Below are positions 16,729 through 25,098 of a stretch of DNA of 37,526 nt, one piece after another (positions within the stretch are counted from its first letter, which is position 1; each line of letters begins with the position of its first letter). Source of the stretch: Paracoccaceae bacterium (GTDB lineage Bacteria > Pseudomonadota > Alphaproteobacteria > Rhodobacterales > Rhodobacteraceae). The stretch lies in assembly GCA_007134865.1 (NCBI GenBank), contig SLJW01000114.1:1-37526 (forward strand), given 5' to 3'. The position numbers and the translations under genes are program-made. The notes beneath the pieces are model-generated. The model was not told the origin of the DNA. It worked only from the letters and a program-made list of their open reading frames with translations, and made no database searches.

Positions 16729-17562
16729 CGTGCCTCCAATGCATGATTATGGTGGGGTCAGGATAGCAGCGATAGTCATAGCGGCACCCATATGCCTACT
16801 GGCGAAGGCAGCGAATTGCAATCTCAGCACCCTGTCGGCGGATTGGCAGCGCTCATCATTGCTACCGCAACCATGACCCGACGCGCAGTTGGAAGCATAG
16901 CGCAAGCAAGAGCGTGCAACGCGCTGCCAGTTTCCGCGCAATCGCGCGGTTACGCGCATAGGGCAAGGCGCTCCAACAGGCGAGAATGCCTCCAGTGTAT
17001 GCACACAGCGCGATCAGCTGTATAGGTACGCGACGGGAGGTGTGGGAAACCCCGAAGGCCGCGCCTGAACCACCCATCGATCTGAAGACCCAGCATGCGA
17101 AGGTCGAAGCAGAGACGCCGAAGGACACTGCTGCGCCAGACTTTCACAAGCCCATTGGGGCCACGGTCGTCCTAACTCTCGCTCAAGATAGCCGCCGCCG
17201 CGAGTTTCGCCTTGAACGCCCGGCTATGAGCCCGGTGTTTTCGTCTTGCCATGGTGTCTTCCTTGCTCGCAGCATCATGCCGCTGTTGCAGAGAACCCCC
17301 CGCTTATCCGACCTGCTCATGTTTCCGGAACCACCTCGAGATGATCACAGACACACTGAGCGCTGCGAGATCCTGGCAGCATCGCAAAGTCAAGCGGTAT
17401 CTGGCAGACTGTAAGGTCACCGGAGAGCGAAACAGGGTTTTGGGAGCATAGCCAAGGCATGACCAGTTCGTTGAAACCTTCCGACAACTGCATGACCGGA
17501 AATCCGGATCTTGGTCGCTGGTCAGTGGATAGATGCGACCTGCAAAGCAGCGAGGCATGGCG
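16729..17562. other. Stretch without a convincing gene
   Basis: About 830 bp in which all open frames are short, lack ribosome-binding sites and show no recognisable domain. Frames on both strands are broken, and the composition is more even than in the flanking genes. A fragment resembling an IS3-type OrfA start (minus strand, 17172-17252) suggests decayed mobile DNA. One plus-strand frame (16986-17414) carries a Pro/Glu/Lys-rich stretch but no domain I know. Confidence 0.6.
17172..17252 (-). mobile_element. Possible IS3-family OrfA N-terminal relic
   Basis: Minus-strand frame of 26 codons beginning MARRKHRAHSRAFKAKLAAA and ending at a TAG. The R-K-H-x-x-S-x-x-F-K-A-K-[VL] pattern is the usual start of IS3-group OrfA transposase proteins, and GGAAGACACC lies directly before the ATG like a ribosome-binding site. 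Beyond the stop no continuing transposase is recognisable in any frame, so at most an old fragment remains. The match is short and could be coincidental. Confidence 0.4.
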
Positions 17563-18213
17563 ATGATCGACCCGCTCGATGACCCTGCCGCGACCGTGGT
17601 GCGCTTCCCGCACCTCAAGCACGCCCCTGCGACAGCGCGCAACCGCGCTCCGATCGCTGCGGTCTTGTCGGAGGTGCTGCCAACCGCGCCCTGCACGGTG
17701 CTGGAGATTGCCTCGGGCACAGGCGAGCATGCGCCCTGGATGGCGCGCAATCTGCCGCAGGTGACATGGCGACCCAGCGAGACCACGCTCGCAGGGCTGG
17801 CCGCCATAGAGGACTGGCGCGAGCTGTGTCCCGATCTGGACGACCGGGTGCATCCGCCTGTGCTGATCGATGCTGCCCGCCCGCCGTGGCCAGGCGAGAA
17901 AGTCGATGCCGTCTACACCGCGAACCTGACCCATATCGCACCATGGCCGGCAACCAAGGGCCTGATCGCAGGGGCCGCCGCGCGGCTAGGGCAGGATGGT
18001 TTGTTGCTCATCTACGGTCCGTTCAATGAAGGCGGTTCTTACACCGGTGCCGGCAATGCCGCTTTTGATGTTGATCTGCGCAGGCGAAACCCCGACTGGG
18101 GCCTGCGCGACCGCGAAGCTGTCGAAGAATTGGCGCTGGCCCATGGCTTCACCATCGAACGTCCCCGCACAATGCCTGCCGATAACCGTCTGTTGGTCTA
18201 TCGCCGTATGTGA
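17563..18213 (+). CDS. DUF938 family SAM-methyltransferase-like protein
   Basis: Cytoplasmic protein of about 216 residues matching DUF938 across its length: ATARNRAPI near the start, VLEIASGTGEHAPWMA (46-61, SAM motif I), VDAVYTANLTHIAPW, LLLIYGPFNEGGSYTGAGNAAFD, LRRRNPDWGLRDREAVEELA, and MPADNRLLVYRR at the end. The family has a Rossmann methyltransferase fold but no established substrate. ATG 17563 is chosen because CGAGG lies seven bases upstream; ATGs at 17533 and 17557 are also in frame. It follows about 830 bp of apparently non-coding sequence and faces a decayed gene on the other strand. Confidence 0.87.
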   Translation: MIDPLDDPAATVVRFPHLKHAPATARNRAPIAAVLSEVLPTAPCTVLEIASGTGEHAPWMARNLPQVTWRPSETTLAGLAAIEDWRELCPDLDDRVHPPVLIDAARPPWPGEKVDAVYTANLTHIAPWPATKGLIAGAAARLGQDGLLLIYGPFNEGGSYTGAGNAAFDVDLRRRNPDWGLRDREAVEELALAHGFTIERPRTMPADNRLLVYRRM

Positions 18214-18270
18214 AGCTGCACCGCGCATCGTCCGTTACACTCCGCATCCCCAAGGCCGTATCCCTGCAGC

Positions 18271-18599
18271 TTACAAGAACCGCACCAGCAAGACCCCTAC
18301 CAGAGCGATATGGGCCAATGTCACAACGCCCGACAGCCCATGCAGCTATTCGAACCGCGACATCGGCCCCTGACCCTTGGGCCGATTGATCGCGGGCATC
18401 AGGAACGGGCGCGCCGGCGGCGTCATGACTTCAATTGCGGCAAGGATAATCGCGCTGATGCCGTCGGAAGGTTAGATCAGCAACGCCGCGAGAACATCTG
18501 TCGAAATACCGAACATATAGAGATGTGAGAAGGGCGGCGGATTGTCGGCCCGGTCACTGTCGCCGGAAGCGCCGTGGTCAGCAGTGCCACCGCAGTCAT
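18271..18599 (-). pseudogene. Decayed small membrane-protein gene after the UbiG-like gene
   Basis: An ATG at 18599 overlaps the stop of the upstream methyltransferase gene by 4 bp, the same coupling seen across this window, and starts MTAVALLTTALPATVTG. One base-shift away, a frame continues with PPFSHLYMFGISTDVLAALLI, a stop (18472-18474), SAIILAAIEVMTPPARPFLMP, a stop (18346-18348), and the helix-like GVVTLAHIALVGVLLVRFL, ending at 18271. Hydrophobic segments stay in one frame across two in-frame stops, which suggests a small two- or three-helix membrane protein broken by one frameshift and two nonsense changes. I do not recognise the family. Confidence 0.5.
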
Positions 18600-19303
18600 G
18601 CGGTTTCGCCTGCCTTGCGGGCGCTGCCCATATACAGGATCGTCATCAGGGGCACGCGGCCGAATGTAAGGTCACCGCGCCGGGTGATCCCGCGTGGGCC
18701 CAAACCTACAAATGGCCCCGGGGTCAGACCGACCTGATGTAGCCCTGCGCGCAGTTCCTGCGGTGTGATGAACATGGCTGGATCATGCGTGCCGCGCGGC
18801 AGCAGGCGCAGGATATCCTCGGCCATTGTGATAGTGGCCAGCCGCGCCAGCAAATTGCGGTTGATTGTGTCGAACAGGAACAGTCCACCGGGACGCAGGA
18901 CGCGCGCTGTCTCGGCCAGCACGCGCGTCAGGTCCTGCACATGTTCGAGCACATCGACGCAGACCACGGCATCGAATGCGGCGTCGCCATAGGGCAGAGC
19001 CTCACCTTGGCCAACATCATAGCGGATGGTGCGATCCTCTTGTGCTGCATGGGCGCGCGCGGCTTCTATCGCCTGTGCGGCGGGATCAATGCCGGTAACG
19101 CGCGCGCCGCGCGCGTCCAGCGCCTCGGCCATGAAGCCACCGGCACAGCCCAGATCCAGCACATCCTTGCGGGCCCAGTCGATCTGCCTGTCCATCCAGG
19201 ACAACCGACCCGGAACGAGGTTTTTCAAAGTCCGCACCCAGCGTATGTCATCCGACCACCAGTGATCGGCTACGCTGTCATAGATCGTCAGGTCATTGCG
19301 CAT
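18596..19303 (-). CDS. UbiG-like class I methyltransferase
   Basis: SAM-dependent methyltransferase of 235 residues with clear resemblance to 3-demethylubiquinone O-methyltransferase: YDSVADHWW near the N terminus, motif I DVLDLGCAGGFMAEAL (47-62), GARVTGIDPA (motif II), GEALPYGDAAFDAVVCVDVLEHV (motif III/IV) and VLRPGGLFLFDTINR. It may be a paralogue rather than the housekeeping UbiG, because it is embedded behind a membrane methyltransferase gene that it overlaps by 11 bp and is followed by a broken membrane gene. A small lipophilic substrate is plausible (inference). Confidence 0.82.
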   Translation of the reverse strand: MRNDLTIYDSVADHWWSDDIRWVRTLKNLVPGRLSWMDRQIDWARKDVLDLGCAGGFMAEALDARGARVTGIDPAAQAIEAARAHAAQEDRTIRYDVGQGEALPYGDAAFDAVVCVDVLEHVQDLTRVLAETARVLRPGGLFLFDTINRNLLARLATITMAEDILRLLPRGTHDPAMFITPQELRAGLHQVGLTPGPFVGLGPRGITRRGDLTFGRVPLMTILYMGSARKAGETA

Positions 19304-20147
19304 CTGGCGGTCTCCGGCGGAATTTGGGGATCATATACGGCACCGAGGCACGGTAGCGCGCGAAGCGGTCGCCGTAGCGCGTTTCGAAGCGGCGCTCCTT
19401 CAGGCAAGGGGCAAGCAGGCAATAGGCCGTGAAGACGATGGCCAACGCCAGTTGGTCAGGTGTCCAGACCGGCACTGTCCAGAGCGTCAGCGCGAACGCC
19501 AGATAGATCGGATGACGGATCACACGGAACAGGCCGAGCGTCGGCATGTCGGGAAAGCGTGGCGCGATCCGGCCCATCAGCGACATCCAGCCAAGTGCAC
19601 CCGATTGCACCTCGGCCCCGGCGTCGAAACTGGCCTTCACCAAAAACAGCCATGCGCCGGCGTAGGTCGTGCAGATTATCCAGAACAGCGCACCCTCGGC
19701 ACGCCACCACACGATGCCCGAGGGCGTCCAGAGCGCGAACAGCATCAGCAATTGTGTTGACGCGATCAGTGCATAGGTCGTCGTGGCCAGCGTCGCGCCA
19801 TGCGGCCCCGGAACCAGGCGCGCGAGTGCGCGGTTACCTCGTGGTGTCAGCAGGAGCGAATGCATCAGCGGGAATTGCAGGATCAGGAAAGCATTTGTCA
19901 CAACACTCCAGGGCGCAGGCACGCGGCCCAGGCTTTCGCTCATCCCGAAGAACATCGCCGCTATCATGGCGATCACACCAGCAGCGAAGACCAGATGCGT
20001 GAGTAGCCCCATCCCCAGCGCGAGCATGATCCGGCCTGCGCCAGCGGGCGGGTTGGCGGCTGCTTGAACCAGCGAGACAAGTCCCGCCGCCCGTGGGTCG
20101 GCGAGCAGTCGGTGCGCACGGGTATGCGTGGTCCTCCGGTCGAGCAT
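19293..20147 (-). CDS. Integral membrane methyltransferase-like protein (NnrU/isoprenylcysteine/MddA-like)
   Basis: Polytopic membrane protein of 284 residues with about six or seven hydrophobic helices. The C-terminal part carries the signature of membrane methyltransferases such as isoprenylcysteine carboxyl methyltransferase, methanethiol methyltransferase MddA and NnrU: FRVIRHPIYLAFAL with the R-H-P motif, then KERRFETRYGDRFARYRASVP. The start at ATG 20147 is preferred since CAGGAG lies about nine bases upstream; an upstream TTG at 20207 has no such support. It overlaps the UbiG-like gene by 11 bp. Substrate unknown; a thiol or small amphipathic acceptor is possible. Confidence 0.72.
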   Translation of the reverse strand: MLDRRTTHTRAHRLLADPRAAGLVSLVQAAANPPAGAGRIMLALGMGLLTHLVFAAGVIAMIAAMFFGMSESLGRVPAPWSVVTNAFLILQFPLMHSLLLTPRGNRALARLVPGPHGATLATTTYALIASTQLLMLFALWTPSGIVWWRAEGALFWIICTTYAGAWLFLVKASFDAGAEVQSGALGWMSLMGRIAPRFPDMPTLGLFRVIRHPIYLAFALTLWTVPVWTPDQLALAIVFTAYCLLAPCLKERRFETRYGDRFARYRASVPYMIPKFRRRPPDAQ

Positions 20148-20267
20148 CAGCGGGAACTCCTGATTCCGGTCAACGCGGTCACATATGCCGGTCGCCACGC
20201 GGTTCAATTGACTTCACCCCTCTCTGCAACAGTTCGCCGCAGCATGAGCGCGCTGCCGGAGATGCAC

Positions 20268-20837
20268 ATGACCCATGATCCCCACCCTTGGGCCACCACT
20301 TTGCCTTCGCTGCTGGATGAGGTCTGGAGACGCCTTGCCCGCGGTGTGCATGACCGTCGCGCTGCGGCGCGCCATCCGACACTGGCGACAATCTCACAAA
20401 GCGGCGCACCGCAGGCGCGTACGGTCGTCTTGCGCGCTGCTGACCGGTCTGGCGCATGTCTGCGCATCTATACTGACCTTCATTCTGCAAAAGTGGCCGA
20501 GTTACAGGCGCGACGGCAGGCGGCCTTGCATATCTGGGATCGCGGGGCGCATCTGCAAATGCGGTTTTCGGCGAGCGTTACCATCCTGACAGGTGCTGAG
20601 GTCGCAAATCTCTGGGCGCAGTTGCCGCAAGGCGCGCGGCTGTCCTATGGTGGCGCGCCTGAACCGGGCCAGCCGCTGTCCGACGCGCTGGCCTATCAGA
20701 AATCACCAGACCCGGCTGCATTCGCCGTATTGCATCTCGACTTGCAAGAGATGGATATCCTGCATCTCGGCTCGCAGCACCGCCGCGCCCGATTTGCGCG
20801 CGCTAACGGGTGGGCAGGGATGTGGTGCGCGCCTTGA
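20268..20837 (+). CDS. Pyridoxamine 5'-phosphate oxidase-like flavin split-barrel protein
   Basis: Cytoplasmic protein of 189 residues with a PNPOx-type split barrel: HPTLATISQSGAPQARTVVLRAAD and then IYTDLHSAKVAELQARRQAALHIWD, QMRFSASVTIL, matching the FMN-binding strands (the A-R-T-V-x-L-R and T-D-x-x-S-A-K motifs). The C terminus H-L-G-S-Q-H-R-R-A-R-F resembles the PNPOx C-terminal strand. ATG 20268 has CCGGAG six bases before it; ATGs at 20244 and 20262 are alternatives. It diverges from the membrane methyltransferase across about 120 bp and ends 9 bp before a convergent FolB-like gene. Probably an FMN-dependent oxidoreductase of unknown substrate rather than PdxH itself. Confidence 0.78.
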   Translation: MTHDPHPWATTLPSLLDEVWRRLARGVHDRRAAARHPTLATISQSGAPQARTVVLRAADRSGACLRIYTDLHSAKVAELQARRQAALHIWDRGAHLQMRFSASVTILTGAEVANLWAQLPQGARLSYGGAPEPGQPLSDALAYQKSPDPAAFAVLHLDLQEMDILHLGSQHRRARFARANGWAGMWCAP

Positions 20838-20846
20838 AGGTCCGGT

Positions 20847-21269
20847 TCAATCTGGCCGTGCACGATACTGTGCAAGTGCCTCTCGTCCCAGTTGCAGCCG
20901 AACCCCCAGGGTACCCGTGTCGCCGAGCACTGGGCGTTTGCGCAGGCAGATATCGAGCGCGATGATCTGCGGATAGGCCGCGCAAGCATCGACAATCCGC
21001 GACATCAGGTATTCCTGTGTCTCATAATGACGGTCCCCTGCGATCCGGTCGATATCGGCGATCAGCGGATCATAGTCGAAGATCAGCGCCATCGCATCGT
21101 TCTTCACCCAGACATGGTCCGGTGAAATCTCCAATGTCAGGTCCAGAATATGCGCATCTGGAACCACATCGCCAGGTCCATAAGTGCCGATCGATGTCGT
21201 GATCTGCAGGTCGCGCAATTCGACAGCAGCATAGCAATGTGTCTTGGTAGAGATGGGGCGGTCGCTCAT
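20847..21269 (-). CDS. Dihydroneopterin aldolase-like (FolB-fold) protein
   Basis: Tunnelling-fold protein of 140 residues resembling FolB: LRDLQITTSIGTYGPGDVVP, FDYDPLIADIDRIAGDRHYETQEYLMSRI and LDICLRKRPVLGDTGTLGVRL. The Tyr of D-Y-D-P and the Lys of R-K-R-P correspond to active-site residues of dihydroneopterin aldolase, but the conserved Glu after the I-G-x-Y/F strand is replaced by G-P-G. It may thus be a paralogue with another pteridine-related or non-catalytic role. It overlaps an upstream 65-residue gene by 4 bp. Family placement is firm; function is not. Confidence 0.75.
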   Translation of the reverse strand: MSDRPISTKTHCYAAVELRDLQITTSIGTYGPGDVVPDAHILDLTLEISPDHVWVKNDAMALIFDYDPLIADIDRIAGDRHYETQEYLMSRIVDACAAYPQIIALDICLRKRPVLGDTGTLGVRLQLGREALAQYRARPD

Positions 21270-21463
21270 GACAGGACATCCCCTTCGGTATCTAGCCCTT
21301 GGCTGACAAGCTGCCGTGTCAGAAGGTTCTTGTAGCGGCGCTGTCGGCGGCGGGCTCGCGCGCCATCAGCGCGCCAGGCGACGCGCTTGTCCTCGACGAG
21401 GTACTCCAAGTCCTCCGCCTCTTCGATGAGCTTGGCATCTTTGGGTGTCGTGCGTTTTTTCAT
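21266..21463 (-). CDS. Small charged hypothetical protein upstream of the FolB-like gene
   Basis: Predicted 65-residue protein starting at ATG 21463, with an acidic first half (IEEAEDLEYLVEDKR) and a very basic middle (ARARRRQRRYKNLLTRQL). It is not a domain I recognise. Its stop overlaps the FolB-like ATG by 4 bp, so the two are probably translated together, which supports it as a real gene. No signal peptide or membrane segment. The basic patch could bind nucleic acid or a partner protein (inference). A longer frame from 21535 exists but has no better start. Confidence 0.55.
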   Translation of the reverse strand: MKKRTTPKDAKLIEEAEDLEYLVEDKRVAWRADGARARRRQRRYKNLLTRQLVSQGLDTEGDVLS

Positions 21464-21619
21464 GAGGTCTGAGCCTGCGTAACAGATGGTCAGACCGAGT
21501 GATCTGGTGCGCCCTTGTGCCAAGCCAAGCCCCAAATTGTCGCATGACGTCCTGCCAACCGCACAGTTCCTCCCTTGCAGCCGTGAAGTTGAGTCAGTTC
21601 AAGTTACGCAAGATGAGTG

Positions 21620-22963
21620 TCAGGGATGCATCACAAACCCCAGAAGCGTCAGCACACCGCCTGCGATCAGGCTTGCCACAAGTGTAAAAAGCCCATTCCA
21701 GGCCGTGCCCACGCGCCACGCGCTTTCGCCGGCGACACGCCCGATGCTCATGGTCGCCGCCGCCGCCGAGCTAGACCCGACCGCAAGTCCCCAACCAACC
21801 ACAAGCGCAAGCCCCATCAGCGTCGGGTCAATCCCGATACTGGCCGGACGCGACAGGATCGAGGCCAGCGCCGCCACGGTGATGAGCGGGTTGAGCCCTG
21901 CCTGACCAAGCAGCACCACCACCCATAGGCACAAGGCGGGCACAAGCACAACAGGCAGCGCGCTGCCCAGCAAGGCGAGCAGCGTCTGCTGTGGCAGAAG
22001 CGTCGCGATCAAGGCGCCACTCAGGGCCGCATTGCCCAGAACGGCCACCTCGTTGCGCTGCATGGCGATGTCTTCACCCAGGTAACGCGTGGCCTCGGCC
22101 CGCGCACTGGCTGGATCGAACAGCCAGAACAGGAAAATGGCGGTCAACGGCACGAACAGGATAACTCCGTGAACGAGCGCCGCAGGGGTCAGAATATCAA
22201 CCAGCGCCGCAAGCGCCGACAGCCCGACAAGCAAGGCAAGGATGGGGAACAGCGCAGGCCAGCGAAAGGGTTCTGTCACTTGCCCTTTTGCCTGCGCGCC
22301 GGACGCCATGTTGAAACGGCGTCCAAGCCCAATGACCAGCATCGCAAGGCAGATGCCCGCCGCAGTCATCAACGGCCAGTCCAGCCCCTCGATCGTCGTC
22401 GTGGTTATGGCATAAGCAACGGTCAGCGGACACCAGAACATCACCACCGAAAACCCACGCAACAGTGCCAGCATCAGACGCTTTTCCTGTGCGGGGCTTG
22501 CGCCGGGCTGCGCGGCTTTTACCAGCCCTCCCATTAGCGGTAGTACACCGAAATTCAGGACCGAGCCGAACAGTGTCGTCCCACCCGAAAGCGCGTAATA
22601 CTGCCGACCCGGCGGCTGGCGGACCAGCATCTCTCCTGCCGCGATGAAGGACTGGTTGCGCATGACTGCGTTCTGCAGCATGCCGAGCGATGAGAAGAGC
22701 ACCATTATGAAGCTTGCGCGGAAGGCTGCTGCGAGGAAATCCTGTCCAGCCGCGTCTGACACAAGCCAGACTGCGCCCGCAAGTGATGCGCCCACAGTGA
22801 GATGCAGCCGGGTCAGACGCGATGTCGCGAGAGCTTCGAGTGCCAGAAACCCCAGCACAGCGCCGACCGCGATCTGTTCTGTCGGCAGGCTGAACAACGC
22901 CGCGCCCAGGATCGCGGCCCAGGCAAGCGCCATTAGCGCCCCGGACAGCGCCGCGCGAGTCAA
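21620..22963 (-). CDS. Polytopic membrane protein, putative transporter, co-translated with acyl-CoA ligase
   Basis: Highly hydrophobic 447-residue inner-membrane protein with roughly 11-12 predicted helices. No family is recognised with confidence; re-entrant-like motifs such as LGQAGLNPLITVAALASIL and GWGLAVGSSSAAAATMSIGR resemble pieces of ion-coupled organic-anion carriers. It is the last gene of the leftward acid operon and overlaps the ligase by 4 bp. This suggests an exporter, importer or product carrier for the same pathway, in addition to the TRAP importer on the divergent side. That role is inferred from context only. Confidence 0.65.
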   Translation of the reverse strand: MTRAALSGALMALAWAAILGAALFSLPTEQIAVGAVLGFLALEALATSRLTRLHLTVGASLAGAVWLVSDAAGQDFLAAAFRASFIMVLFSSLGMLQNAVMRNQSFIAAGEMLVRQPPGRQYYALSGGTTLFGSVLNFGVLPLMGGLVKAAQPGASPAQEKRLMLALLRGFSVVMFWCPLTVAYAITTTTIEGLDWPLMTAAGICLAMLVIGLGRRFNMASGAQAKGQVTEPFRWPALFPILALLVGLSALAALVDILTPAALVHGVILFVPLTAIFLFWLFDPASARAEATRYLGEDIAMQRNEVAVLGNAALSGALIATLLPQQTLLALLGSALPVVLVPALCLWVVVLLGQAGLNPLITVAALASILSRPASIGIDPTLMGLALVVGWGLAVGSSSAAAATMSIGRVAGESAWRVGTAWNGLFTLVASLIAGGVLTLLGFVMHP

Positions 22964-25095
22964 CCCTGCGCCACCGCAGGGATGATCAGCGCATCCAGGG
23001 CCACGGCCCCGTCCCGCCGCACGAGCAGCGGGTTGACCTCGATACTGTCGATCTGTGCTGCCTTTGCTGCGCCCAGACAGGACAGCGCCGAAAGCGCCTC
23101 CGCCGCGGCTGCGATATCGGCGGGCGGTCTGCCGCGCACGCCTGTCAGCAGGGGCGCGGATTTCAGCCGCAAAATCATCGCGCGGGCCTCCTCGACCGAG
23201 ACGGGGGCTCGGTGCAGCACGACGTCGCTCATCACCTCGGCATAGATGCCGCCCATACCCACCATCGCGACCGCCCCGACCACTGGGTCCACGCGCAAGC
23301 CCAGGATCAGTTCCTGCCCGTCACCTGCCATGGGTGCGACCAGCACGCCGTCCAGCCGCGCATCGGGCGCGTGCGTGGACGCGGCGTCGATCAGTCGGGC
23401 AAAGGCTGCACGCACCGCGTCTGCCGTCTTCAAACCCAGCGCCACGCCACCAATCTCGGTCTTGTGCGCGATATCGGGCGAGACGAGTTTCATCACGACC
23501 GGCAGGCCGAGATCCGTTGCCGCGGCGACGGCTTCATCGGCATTATTCACCAGCCGTTCGGGCAGCACAGGCACCCCGGCCGCGGCAAGAATCTGTTTGG
23601 CGGCAGCCTCGCCCACTGCCTCGGCGGGGATGTCGGGCAGCGACGGAACAGGCGCGGGCACAGCTGCACGAGCGGGCCGGTCGAAGGCTTCGGCAAGCCC
23701 GGCAAGGGCAGCCATCGCCCCTACAGCCCGGTCAGGGTCTGCAAAGACGAGAAGCCCATCCGCCTCATATTGGGCGCAGATGGCATCTTCGGCGGTGATC
23801 ACCAGTGCATGAGGGCAATGCGCATAGGTGGGTTGCGAAGCCTTGAATTCGGCATGCAGTTGCGGCCCCAGCACTTTCGAGGCAGGCCAGGAGGTGAAGA
23901 ATGAAGCCAGCATGTCGTAGCCGCCATCGCGGACCATGCTTTCCAGCCCATCTCGCACCAGCGAGAAGTCGTTGACTGCATTCGCTGTCACATCCAGCGG
24001 GTTGGCAAAGCTCGCAAGCGGATTGCGCGCCAGCAATGCCTGTTGCGCGGGCTCGGGCATGGGTGGTGTGCTCAGCCCGTGATGGGCGGCACTGTCGGCC
24101 AAGATTACCCCGCCCCCGCCCGAGATGGTCAGGATCCCCAATTTGCGCCCGCGCGGTAGTGGCGCGCGGCTGGCGGCATAGATGACATCCAGAAGCTCCT
24201 CTGTGGTGCGGCAGCGCGCCACACCAAATTCGCGCAAGGCTGCGTCGAAAACATCATCGGCAGCGGCAAGCGAGGCAGTGTGCGAGGCCGCCGCTGCAGC
24301 CCCCGCCACCGAGGTGCCGACCTTCATCAACACCACAGGCTTGCGCGCCAGCCGCGCGCGTTCCAGCGCGGCAAACAGCAGGTCGGGGTGATTCACCCCC
24401 TCAAGATAAACGCCAATCACGTCGGTTTCCGGGTCGGCCACCAGATAGTCGATGACTTCAGCCACACCGATGTCGGCCTCGTTTCCGGTTGAGACCCAGT
24501 AGTTCACCCCGATCCGACGCGCCCGCGCGAGTTCCAGCAGATGCGTTCCGTAGGCCCCGGATTGCGTAACCAACCCGACCCGGCCCGGCAGAGGCATACC
24601 GTTCTGCAGCGCACTACTGAAGGTCGGGCAATGGCCGATGGCGGCGTGGAACATGCCAAGGCAATTCGGCCCCAACAGGCGCACCCCGACCTCCCGCGCC
24701 CGCGTGCTCAGCGCATCTTGCAGCGCCGCGCCTTCTGCCCCCATCTCGGCAAAGCCTGCGGTGAAGATCACGGCCCCTTGCGCGCCCTTATCGGCCACTG
24801 CGTCAAGCGCGCCCAGAAGGTGTTGCGCAGGCACTGCCAGAAGCGCACAGTCAATTGGCCCGGGCAGGTCGGCGACGCTCGGATAGGCGCGATAGCCCTG
24901 GATTTCGGCCCGATTGGGGTTGACCGGATACAGCGCGCCGTTAAAGCCTGCGCGACGGTAGTAATCCACAGGGCGCCCCCCAATGCGGGCGGGGTCCGCC
25001 GACGCGCCAACAATCGCCACGGCCTTGGGCGCCATCAGCCCGTCAAGTGTGGGACGCGCGGGACCTTGGTCCAGCGCGCGTGCGGTAATGCTCAT
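22960..25095 (-). CDS. Acyl-CoA ligase, ADP-forming (acetyl-CoA synthetase AcdA-AcdB fusion type)
   Basis: Fused single-chain NDP-forming acyl-CoA synthetase of 711 residues: CoA-binding Rossmann domain (about 20-140, AVAIVGASADPARIGG), succinyl-CoA-ligase-like middle region with the phospho-His in SHTASL (His272), and an ATP-grasp domain at the C terminus (about 480-710). It attaches CoA to a carboxylic acid, with ADP and phosphate released. GGAGG lies eight bases before ATG 25095, inside the 3' end of the IclR gene. Here it is the only obvious CoA-activating enzyme and so the likely first cytoplasmic step for the acid brought in by the TRAP system. The acid cannot be read from sequence. Confidence 0.9.
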   Translation of the reverse strand: MSITARALDQGPARPTLDGLMAPKAVAIVGASADPARIGGRPVDYYRRAGFNGALYPVNPNRAEIQGYRAYPSVADLPGPIDCALLAVPAQHLLGALDAVADKGAQGAVIFTAGFAEMGAEGAALQDALSTRAREVGVRLLGPNCLGMFHAAIGHCPTFSSALQNGMPLPGRVGLVTQSGAYGTHLLELARARRIGVNYWVSTGNEADIGVAEVIDYLVADPETDVIGVYLEGVNHPDLLFAALERARLARKPVVLMKVGTSVAGAAAAASHTASLAAADDVFDAALREFGVARCRTTEELLDVIYAASRAPLPRGRKLGILTISGGGGVILADSAAHHGLSTPPMPEPAQQALLARNPLASFANPLDVTANAVNDFSLVRDGLESMVRDGGYDMLASFFTSWPASKVLGPQLHAEFKASQPTYAHCPHALVITAEDAICAQYEADGLLVFADPDRAVGAMAALAGLAEAFDRPARAAVPAPVPSLPDIPAEAVGEAAAKQILAAAGVPVLPERLVNNADEAVAAATDLGLPVVMKLVSPDIAHKTEIGGVALGLKTADAVRAAFARLIDAASTHAPDARLDGVLVAPMAGDGQELILGLRVDPVVGAVAMVGMGGIYAEVMSDVVLHRAPVSVEEARAMILRLKSAPLLTGVRGRPPADIAAAAEALSALSCLGAAKAAQIDSIEVNPLLVRRDGAVALDALIIPAVAQG

Positions 25096-25098
25096 CTC

